A stretch of 5,595 nucleotides of DNA, taken from contig JAEZLU010000146.1 in assembly GCA_023415075.1 (NCBI GenBank), positions 1-5,595 on the forward strand. Reading direction: 5' to 3'. Each line of letters begins with the position of its first letter. Positions within the stretch are counted from its first letter, which is position 1. Shown here in pieces: positions 1-4,598 of the stretch. The DNA comes from Bacillota bacterium. Its GTDB lineage: Bacteria > Bacillota > Negativicutes > Sporomusales > UBA7701. The notes under the pieces are model-generated. The model saw nothing but the letters and a program-made list of their open reading frames with translations. It did not search any database and had not been told where the DNA came from. Made by a program: the position numbers and the translations under genes.

Positions 1-191
1 GCGGCAAGGTCGACCACATCGTTCTGACCGGCGGTATTGCCCACTCCAAACTGCTCACAGGTAAAATCAAGGACTACATCGGCTTCATCGCCCCGGTCAC
101 CGTCCTCGCGGGCGAGGACGAGCTGCAAGCCCTGGCCGAAGGCGCCTGCCGGGTGCTTTGCGGCGAGGAACCGGCCAAAGAATACAAATAA
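1..191 (+). CDS. buk: Butyrate kinase, C-terminal part (gene begins outside the window)
   Basis: This is the last 62 residues of an acetate/butyrate kinase-family enzyme; the reading frame begins at base 3. The family transfers phosphate between ATP and a short-chain carboxylate. Butyrate kinase makes butyrate plus ATP from butyryl phosphate in the cytoplasm, the final step of one butyrate-forming route or of branched-chain acid recycling. Visible signatures are the glycine-rich nucleotide-binding segment VLTGGIAHS near the start, the FIAPVTVLAGEDELQALAEGA block and a typical ending RVLCGEEPAKEYK. The APV...GEDELQALA arrangement fits butyrate kinases better than acetate kinases. A branched-chain fatty acid kinase is the main alternative, because substrate choice cannot be read from this tail. 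The usual partner, phosphate butyryltransferase, would lie upstream and is not visible. The gene ends at a TAA and is followed at once by an intrinsic terminator, so it is the last gene of its transcript. Confidence 0.9.
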   Translation, partial: GKVDHIVLTGGIAHSKLLTGKIKDYIGFIAPVTVLAGEDELQALAEGACRVLCGEEPAKEYK

Positions 192-195
192 TAAA

Positions 196-236
196 CAGGG
201 GGCTTGGCTGCTCGGTCATAGCCCCCGTTATTTTTT
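196..236 (+). terminator. Intrinsic terminator after butyrate kinase, possibly bidirectional
   Basis: GGGGGCT (198-204) pairs perfectly with AGCCCCC (220-226) around a 15-base loop. The stem can be extended by C196-G227 past a bulged A. It is followed by the T-rich tract TTATTTTTT (228-236). This is a classic rho-independent terminator for the plus strand. Read on the minus strand, the same stem follows the PAP2 stop codon and leads into TGTTTATTATTTGT, which is T-rich but interrupted, so it may also end the minus-strand operon, less efficiently. Confidence 0.88.
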
Positions 237-1358
237 CAGTTCCCACCACCACAGCAGCGATATGCAAAAAGCCAGCCAGGTGCCGCCGGCAATATAGCCG
301 GCCGCGACATCACTCGGGTAATGGACCCCCAGGTAGATGCGGCTGAAGCCGATAAGCACCACCAGGCCGGCGGCGGCAAGGTACAGCGCCAGCTGCCGTG
401 AGCGCCGGGGTAGCCGGCGGCCGATGATGTAGGCCAGTATGCCGTAAAAGCAGAGCGAGACCATTGCATGGCCGCTGGGGAAGCTGTAGCCGGTTTCGCT
501 GATCACCCGGAAAAGATCGGGGCGGGCCCGCACAAAGAAATGCTTGAGAGCCCAGTTCAAAAAAGCCGCTCCGCCAAGGCAGGCCGCCAGACTTATAGCT
601 TCCCGCCGCCAGCCCAGATACCCCAGCAGAGCCAGCGCCGGCGGCGCCAGCAAGGCGTAGGCATAGCCGGAGCCGGTATAGGTCGCGGCCAGCATGACCC
701 GGTCGAGGCCGGGGGCCGACAAGCTGTGTACAAGCCAGATGACGACACTGTCGACAAGGGCCGCTTCCTGCTGATAAACCGTTTCTTCCGCCAGATGGAC
801 GAAAACCGCCAACAAGAAAGCGCTGACAGCCAGCCCGACCAGCGCGAAAAGGGCCGGCCAGCGCTGGTGGTTGTATTCTATGAACCGACGCAGCCACTCG
901 GAAAAGCCTAGCCTGCGAGCCAGTCGCCCGCCTAGCCAGCCGGCCAGGACGACGCCAGTAAAGCCAAGTATACCGGCGACCGCAAGCGCCCCCGCCAACA
1001 GAGGCACCAGCGGCGAACCGGGGGGAAAAGCCAGCCAGCCCGGCCCGGTCAGGCGAAAGCCCGGTGCAGCCACTACCTCGCCACCGAACACCAGCATGGC
1101 CCCGCTCACCCGGGCCTGTTCCTCAAGGCGGAGGGAGCCGCCCACCACCGCCAGCCAGCCCTCAACCCGCCCGGCAATATAGGCGTCGCCGTCGACGACA
1201 AGCAGCTTGCCGACCGTCTGCCCCGGGCCCAAGCTATAGACTCCCTGGGCGAAAGTTCCCGGCCGTTCCTTATCCGCATCCGCGTCGCGGCCGCTGACAA
1301 AAGCGGCCGCAAGCAGTGCCAACAGCACAAAGGCATAGACAAGCCTTTTTCGTCTCAC
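228..1358 (-). CDS. PAP2-family membrane phosphatase with N-terminal beta-solenoid (bactofilin-like) domain
   Basis: A 376-residue membrane protein. Residues 6-23 form a signal anchor after a basic MRRKR start. Residues about 50-105 are three glycine-rich repeats of about 18 residues (LLVVDGDAYIAGRVEG, LAVVGGSLRLEEQARVSG, MLVFGGEVVAAPGFRLTG), which look like a short beta-solenoid of polymer-forming/bactofilin type. A hydrophobic segment at 117-145 follows, and then a multi-helix PAP2 domain. All three phosphatase signatures are intact: K272-x6-R279-P280, PSGH at 294-297, and S339-R340-x5-H346-x3-D350. The predicted nucleophile is His346, with His297 and Asp350 assisting. The family removes phosphate from lipid phosphates such as undecaprenyl pyrophosphate or phosphatidylglycerol phosphate, usually on the outer face of the membrane; the substrate here is unknown. 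I chose a GTG start because GGGGAG (1368-1373) lies 9 bases before it and 4 bases separate it from the upstream stop. An ATG at 1379 would add seven residues but has no ribosome binding site and overlaps the upstream gene. Last gene of the operon. Confidence 0.88.
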   Translation of the reverse strand: MRRKRLVYAFVLLALLAAAFVSGRDADADKERPGTFAQGVYSLGPGQTVGKLLVVDGDAYIAGRVEGWLAVVGGSLRLEEQARVSGAMLVFGGEVVAAPGFRLTGPGWLAFPPGSPLVPLLAGALAVAGILGFTGVVLAGWLGGRLARRLGFSEWLRRFIEYNHQRWPALFALVGLAVSAFLLAVFVHLAEETVYQQEAALVDSVVIWLVHSLSAPGLDRVMLAATYTGSGYAYALLAPPALALLGYLGWRREAISLAACLGGAAFLNWALKHFFVRARPDLFRVISETGYSFPSGHAMVSLCFYGILAYIIGRRLPRRSRQLALYLAAAGLVVLIGFSRIYLGVHYPSDVAAGYIAGGTWLAFCISLLWWWELKK

Positions 1359-1362
1359 GGCC

Positions 1363-1605
1363 TCAATCTCCCCGCACATCGGCGAAAACCACCGCCGGTC
1401 CCTCGAATACCTTCGGCTGCAGACGCTTCAGATCCTCGACCAGCCAGTCCGGCTCACGTTCGGCCACCAGCCGGTAAGCCTCCTCCTCACTGGCCGCCTG
1501 GACGACGATGACGGCATCGGTGTAGCAGGACTGGTGCACAACCGGCTCGTTAATCATGCTCCAGCTATGGTAGCGACGGTTATGCCGCCAGAGATACACC
1601 TTCAT
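1363..1605 (-). CDS. Unrecognised 80-residue soluble protein between MFS and PAP2 genes
   Basis: I do not recognise this family. The 80-residue product has no signal peptide or membrane helix. It starts with a basic aromatic stretch (MKVYLWRHNRRYHSW). A strand-like segment TDAVIVVQAAS (about 29-39) is followed by a helix EEEAYRLVAE, an acidic DWLVEDLKRL helix, and a last strand AVVFADV. This beta-alpha-(alpha)-beta order suggests a small ferredoxin-like fold, which is inference only. The start ATG (1603-1605) has a strong ribosome binding site, GGGAGG, eight bases upstream with AAACGGG between; a longer in-frame extension to 1725 would run into the MFS gene and is not needed. It starts 34 bases after the MFS stop and ends 4 bases before the PAP2 GTG, so it is very probably translated as part of the operon. 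The single Cys27 and the histidines at 8, 13 and 24 form no recognisable metal motif. Confidence 0.8.
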   Translation of the reverse strand: MKVYLWRHNRRYHSWSMINEPVVHQSCYTDAVIVVQAASEEEAYRLVAEREPDWLVEDLKRLQPKVFEGPAVVFADVRGD

Positions 1606-1639
1606 CCCGTTTCCTCCCTGCCCACAGGATTTTGCCTGC

Positions 1640-2779
1640 TTAACGCAGCACTGTCCAAAAGCCGGCCGCCGCCAGCAGGCCGGTAATGCCGCCAAACCAG
1701 AACGGCGCGGCCGCCCCCAGGGCATCCCACAGCACGCCGGCCAGCAGTGAAGCCGGCAGCAGCGCCACCCCGACTGTCATGGCATGCAGACCGAACACGG
1801 TCGCCTTTTGCTCTGTCGGGGCGATATCGGCCAACAGGGCCTTTTCTACGCCGTCGGTCAGGCCTATGTACAGACCATAGACGGCAAACAGGGCAATATA
1901 GTGCCAGGCAGCCTGCGACAGGGCGAAGCCGAGATAGACAAGGCCGTACAGGGCATAGCCGGACACCAGCAGACCCCGCCGGCCCAGGCGGTCGGAGAGA
2001 AGGCCGGCCGGGTAGGAAATAACGAAGTAGCTGATATTCATCAGCAGGTACAGGAGAATGACCTGTTCCGGCGGAAATCCGGCCGTCCCGGCTTTGACCA
2101 GGAGAAACTGATTCGACGAGTTGCCGAGATTGAACAAAAAGGTGATAAGAATAAACCGCCGCAGCTTGCCGTCGAGACTGCTCCAGGCGAAAACCGCCTT
2201 TTTGGCGGCCGCCGGCACGCCCCGCCCGCTTTCACTGACTAATAGCAGCAACGCCGTACCCAGGACTGCCGGCACAACGGCAATCAGGAATACCAGCGAG
2301 TATTCGCCCTGGTAGTGGGTGAAAAGCCAATAAGCCAAGCCGATGCCGATTACCGCCCCGGCAGTATCCATGGCCCGGTGCAGCCCGAAGGCCCGGCCGC
2401 GGCTGCCGCCCTCGACCGATTCGGCGATAATGGCGTCGCGGGGCGCGGTACGAATGCCTTTGCCGAAGCGGTCGCTGACCCTGGCCCAGAAGATGCCGGT
2501 CCAACTGGTGGCGACCACGAACAGCACCTTGCCAACGGCCGACAAGCCATAGCCGATGATGGCCAGCGGCTTGCGCCGCGCAAATTTGTCGGAAATCTGC
2601 CCGGAGAAAACCTTAAGCAGACTGGCCAGACTCTCGGCGATCCCTTCGATGAGGCCGAGGATGGATGGCGACGCCCCCAGTACAGCGGTCAGATAGAGGG
2701 GCACCAGCGGGTAGACCATTTCACTCGCGATGTCGGTCAGCAGACTGACCAGACCTAAGAGGACGACATTGCGATGCAT
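1640..2779 (-). CDS. Major facilitator superfamily (MFS) transporter
   Basis: A 379-residue, about 12-helix inner-membrane secondary transporter of MFS_1 type, probably a proton-driven exporter; substrate unknown. The family loop 2-3 signature appears in both halves: GQISDKFARRK at 60-70 and GLLSDRLGRRG at 259-269. That reflects the two six-helix bundles. Between them, SDRFGKGIRTAPRDAII (102-118) and RGRAFGLHRAMDTAGAVIG (128-145) are features I associate with a bacterial MFS branch often labelled multidrug-resistance-like. A charged cytoplasmic linker (about 183-208) separates the halves. Length is normal for a compact MFS protein. The ATG start has an ideal ribosome binding site AGAAGGAGT (2785-2793) that overlaps the TAG stop of crcB, so translation of the two genes is probably coupled. 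Sugar or metabolite export is as possible as drug efflux. Confidence 0.9.
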   Translation of the reverse strand: MHRNVVLLGLVSLLTDIASEMVYPLVPLYLTAVLGASPSILGLIEGIAESLASLLKVFSGQISDKFARRKPLAIIGYGLSAVGKVLFVVATSWTGIFWARVSDRFGKGIRTAPRDAIIAESVEGGSRGRAFGLHRAMDTAGAVIGIGLAYWLFTHYQGEYSLVFLIAVVPAVLGTALLLLVSESGRGVPAAAKKAVFAWSSLDGKLRRFILITFLFNLGNSSNQFLLVKAGTAGFPPEQVILLYLLMNISYFVISYPAGLLSDRLGRRGLLVSGYALYGLVYLGFALSQAAWHYIALFAVYGLYIGLTDGVEKALLADIAPTEQKATVFGLHAMTVGVALLPASLLAGVLWDALGAAAPFWFGGITGLLAAAGFWTVLR

Positions 2780-2784
2780 CGGTT

Positions 2785-2793
2785 ACTCCTTCT
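2785..2793 (-). promoter_or_regulatory. Ribosome binding site of the MFS gene overlapping the crcB stop
   Basis: On the minus strand AGAAGGAGT lies five bases before the MFS ATG and includes part of the crcB stop codon TAG. This places the MFS start under the ribosome terminating on crcB, a usual arrangement for coupled translation and a fixed ratio of the two products. Confidence 0.75.
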
Positions 2794-3166
2794 AAAACAA
2801 TTTGGCGATAACAATGCCCAGCCAGGTAGCCGAGAATCCCAGAACAAGGTTGAGGAGAATATTGCCGGCAGCCGAGGTGACCTGCGCATCCTCCAGCAGT
2901 TTGAAAGTCTCGTAACTGAACGAGGAAAAGGTTGTCAGGCCGCCGATAAAGCCGACCGTGACAAGCAGCCGCCAGTACGGGCTGACGATAAACCGGTCAG
3001 TTGCCAGCGTCATGAAAGCGCCGATAACAAAACAGCCGGCGACGTTGGCGATAAGTGTTCCGTAGGGGAAGCCGGCGCCAAACCGCTCGGCCGCCCAGAG
3101 TGACAATAAGTAGCGGGCCACTGCGCCAAGACTGCCGCCGACCGCTACAACAACTATTTTATCCAT
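2792..3166 (-). CDS. crcB: Fluoride-specific ion channel CrcB/Fluc
   Basis: A 124-residue, four-helix membrane protein of the Fluc family, which exports toxic fluoride as a dual-topology homodimer. Family signatures are all present: GGSLGAVARY (10-19, with the conserved Arg18), YGTLIANVAGCFVIG (35-49, with the pore Asn41), and GFIGGLTTFSSFSYE (72-86). The last contains the GGLTT segment that binds the central sodium ion and Phe80 and Phe83, which line the fluoride path. Length is typical for the family. There is only one copy here, which fits a homodimer; some Bacillota carry two adjacent genes that form a heterodimer, but no second copy lies in the window. The ATG is preceded by AGGA nine bases upstream, a moderate ribosome binding site. 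It is the first gene of the minus-strand operon. The 134-base upstream gap carries no fluoride riboswitch that I can recognise. Confidence 0.95.
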   Translation of the reverse strand: MDKIVVVAVGGSLGAVARYLLSLWAAERFGAGFPYGTLIANVAGCFVIGAFMTLATDRFIVSPYWRLLVTVGFIGGLTTFSSFSYETFKLLEDAQVTSAAGNILLNLVLGFSATWLGIVIAKLF

Positions 3167-3226
3167 CTGCCGTTTTCCTGCCCATTATCAATATTGTCCG
3201 TTGCCGGCTGCCGCCACCTGATTGTG

Positions 3227-3241
3227 TCCTTCCCGGAAGGA
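3227..3241. repeat. Inverted repeat in the crcB / 57-aa gene divergent intergenic region
   Basis: TCCTTCCCGGAAGGA is a perfect inverted repeat with seven-base arms around one central C. It lies about midway between the crcB start (3166) and the start of the divergent 57-residue gene (3301). A second perfect palindrome, TCGCCGGCGA, is at 3252-3261. No T tract follows on either strand, so it is not a terminator. It could be a dimeric repressor site or a leader hairpin. On the minus strand a GATAAT (3246-3241) abuts it and could be a -10 element, but no good -35 is present. Confidence 0.4.
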
Positions 3242-3300
3242 TTATCCCCCGTCGCCGGCGAAGCTACTTAAGGTACTTTATCTATCGGCTGGAGGTCAAC

Positions 3301-3474
3301 ATGCCGCCCAGACTAACTTGCCCACTTATCGAGTTCGGCTGCCGTCGGGAACGCTGCGCGTGGTGGGATGAAAAGAGCAAAGCCTGCGCTGTCGTAACCA
3401 ATCTGGAAACGCTGAGAGAAATCAAGACCTTGCTGTCCAATGAATCGAAACCACCGGCACCTGAGTCAAAATAG
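3301..3474 (+). CDS. Small four-cysteine protein (57 aa), probably metal-binding
   Basis: A 57-residue protein with cysteines at 7, 14, 19 and 29 in the order CPLIEFGC-x4-C-AWW-x7-CAV. It is then followed by a short amphipathic helix (NLETLREIKTLL) and a Ser/Pro-rich polar tail. No signal peptide is visible, so it should be cytoplasmic. Four cysteines in 23 residues with a Trp-Trp pair suggest a zinc- or iron-sulfur-binding knuckle. I recall similar short Cys-rich hypothetical proteins from anaerobes, but no function is known to me. The start is secure: GGAGGT (3291-3296) is four bases before the ATG. The frame stays open upstream to 3055, but that stretch lies antisense to crcB and is not needed. 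It is monocistronic, ends in TAG, and is followed within 15 bases by a strong terminator. It is divergent from crcB and convergent with the radical SAM gene. Confidence 0.82.
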   Translation: MPPRLTCPLIEFGCRRERCAWWDEKSKACAVVTNLETLREIKTLLSNESKPPAPESK

Positions 3475-3487
3475 TTGTTCCACTGGA

Positions 3488-3515
3488 AGTCCCGGCCTTT
3501 GTCGGGGCTTTTTTT
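3488..3515 (+). terminator. Intrinsic terminator of the 57-aa gene
   Basis: AGTCCCG (3488-3494) pairs with CGGGGCT (3503-3509), six Watson-Crick pairs plus one G-T wobble, around an eight-base loop. It is followed directly by a run of seven T (3509-3515). This is a typical rho-independent terminator placed 13 bases after the stop. The reverse strand has no T run after the stem, so it should be one-directional. Confidence 0.87.
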
Positions 3516-4386
3516 ACAGCCCGCCGGCAGCCGGCGGCCGGAAACAGGCTTCCGACTCGGCCAACAGCTTGTGGATAGTCGCCAGCATGGCCGGTTTATC
3601 GGCTGGCAGCCGGCCGTTTACATAGGCGTAGTTGGAGTGGTGGTCACTATACAGGCAGCCGGTCGCCGCCAGGTTCTCGATGAACAGCGCCGTCTCCCGC
3701 AGGGCTTCGTGGGGCGACAGCAGGCCGAACCTGCCCTGCCGCCAATCTTCGTACAGCGGTGTGCCGGCAAGCGGGATGAAGGTCCGCAGCCTGATAAAGT
3801 CGGGATCGATCGCATTCAACACGGCCGCACTGGCCAGAGCGTGCTCGCGCGACCGCTCGCGGCCGCCGATACCGATAAGGACATACTCGCTCAGCTCCAT
3901 GCCGGCTTCCTTAACTTTATGCCCGGCGGCAATAATCTCAGCCGCCGTTGCCCCTTTGGCGATGCGGGCCAGCACCACATCATCGCCGCTTTCCATGCCG
4001 GAGTGGATGCGGTCGAGGCCGGCCGCCCTGAGCCGCTTGAGTTCATCGACCGTCTTCAGGTTGAGAAAGCGGGCCGAGCCGTAGCTGGTTATCCGTCGCA
4101 GCCCGGGAAAAAGCTGGCGGGCATACGCGAGTATTTCCACCAGTTGGTCGGTTTTCATGAGAACGGTATTGCCGTCAGGCAAAAACATGGTTTCGACGGC
4201 ATCATCATAGTATTCCCGCGCCTGCTTCAGATCTTCCTTGATCTCGGCCACCGGCCTGATACGAAAAGCCACCTCTTTGTACATCGGGCAGAAGGTGCAC
4301 TTATTGTGCGGACAACCGATAGTACACTGGATCAACAGGCTGTGGGCCTCGCTGGGCGGCCGGTAAACGACCCCTTCGTAACGCAT
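3514..4386 (-). CDS. Radical SAM protein of unknown substrate
   Basis: A 290-residue radical S-adenosylmethionine enzyme; such proteins use a 4Fe-4S cluster to cleave SAM and start radical chemistry. The cluster site is TIGCPHNKCTFCPMYK, giving Cys25, Cys30 and Cys33, a C-x4-C-x2-C spacing rather than the usual C-x3-C-x2-C; Cys21 lies four residues before it. The N-terminus YEGVVYRPPSEAHSL, the segment MESGDDVVLARIAKG (131-145), the strand YVLIGIGG (168-175) and the ending DHHSNYAYVNGRLPADK (248-264) all match a widespread Bacillota radical SAM group that I remember as functionally uncharacterised. It is often mislabelled as a coproporphyrinogen oxidase-like or Fe-S oxidoreductase. No B12-binding or methyltransferase domain is present. 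The ATG at 4386 is preferred: GGGGTGA lies eight bases upstream and conserved residues begin at once. The in-frame ATG at 4500 would add 38 residues that look like translated leader. It is a lone gene on its strand in this window. Confidence 0.9.
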   Translation of the reverse strand: MRYEGVVYRPPSEAHSLLIQCTIGCPHNKCTFCPMYKEVAFRIRPVAEIKEDLKQAREYYDDAVETMFLPDGNTVLMKTDQLVEILAYARQLFPGLRRITSYGSARFLNLKTVDELKRLRAAGLDRIHSGMESGDDVVLARIAKGATAAEIIAAGHKVKEAGMELSEYVLIGIGGRERSREHALASAAVLNAIDPDFIRLRTFIPLAGTPLYEDWRQGRFGLLSPHEALRETALFIENLAATGCLYSDHHSNYAYVNGRLPADKPAMLATIHKLLAESEACFRPPAAGGL

Positions 4387-4425
4387 TGTCGGCTCACCCC
4401 TTCTGAAAACTGCATGGTAAAATAT

Positions 4426-4441
4426 TATTTCCCGGGAAATA
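4426..4441. promoter_or_regulatory. 16-bp perfect palindrome in the radical SAM leader (candidate operator or hairpin)
   Basis: TATTTCCCGGGAAATA is a perfect 16-bp palindrome lying 40 bases upstream of the radical SAM start codon and about 157 bases from the hydrolase start. At DNA level it has the symmetry of a dimeric repressor site. At RNA level it could fold into a six-pair hairpin with a CCGG loop in the radical SAM leader. No second copy occurs in the window, so the regulator is unknown. Confidence 0.45.
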
Positions 4442-4490
4442 GTCGCCTTCAGGCAAGCCGGTGGACCCCCAAAAGAACGGCCGACTTTAT

Positions 4491-4519
4491 TTATTATCAT
4501 TTGCCCTGCAGCCGGCCAA
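4491..4519 (-). promoter_or_regulatory. Candidate promoter for the radical SAM gene
   Basis: On the minus strand TTGGCC (4519-4514) and TAATAA (4496-4491) are separated by 17 bases, with a TG one base before the -10 as in extended -10 promoters; the overlapping GATAAT is a closer hexamer match at 15-base spacing. Transcription would begin near 4484-4486 and give a leader of about 100 bases. The match to consensus is weak (four and three of six), so this is only a candidate. Confidence 0.28.
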
Positions 4520-4598
4520 TTCCTTCTTGAAAACCCCGGCAGGATATTGGTAGGACGCCAAGAAGAGATATTAGGAAGAAAAAGGGAGGGGGCGGCCG

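Larger units (their letters stand above)
4387..4598. other. Divergent intergenic region between radical SAM and hydrolase genes
   Basis: This 212-base stretch has no supported gene. It is AT-richer than its surroundings, particularly at 4417-4441 and 4484-4502, and must hold promoters for both divergent genes. For the hydrolase, TTGAAA (4527-4532) resembles a -35 but no good -10 follows at normal spacing. Similar GATATT-containing segments occur at about 4543 and 4567. On the radical SAM side it holds a candidate promoter, a palindrome and possible leader pairing, listed separately. Confidence 0.6.

Noticed and set aside
228..1358. Many GCCGGC/GGCCGG hexamers across the coding regions as a possible dispersed repeat
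   Set aside because: They fall mostly in phase with GCC and GGC codons for Ala and Gly, at irregular spacing, so codon preference explains them.
1606..1725. 40-residue N-terminal extension of the 80-aa protein
   Set aside because: It would overlap the end of the MFS gene by 86 bases and has no ribosome binding site, while the ATG at 1605 has GGGAGG at good spacing.
3055..3300. In-frame upstream extension of the 57-residue gene
   Set aside because: It runs antisense to the start of crcB and through intergenic repeats, whereas the internal ATG at 3301 has an ideal GGAGGT site.
3167..3300. Fluoride riboswitch upstream of crcB
   Set aside because: I looked on the minus strand for the paired GGxGAUGG and closing GAUGxCxCCU pattern with the AACCGC-like core and did not find it. 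A covariance search would settle it.
4387..4500. In-frame 38-residue N-terminal extension of the radical SAM protein
   Set aside because: Family similarity begins at MRYEGVVYRPP, the ribosome binding site GGGGTGA fits the ATG at 4386, and the extension covers the palindrome and the AT-rich leader.
3475..4530. Long plus-strand open frame (351 codons) opposite the radical SAM gene
   Set aside because: It is antisense to a gene with clear family motifs, has no ribosome binding site at its start, and its translation has no recognisable domain. Open antisense frames are expected from GC-rich codon bias.
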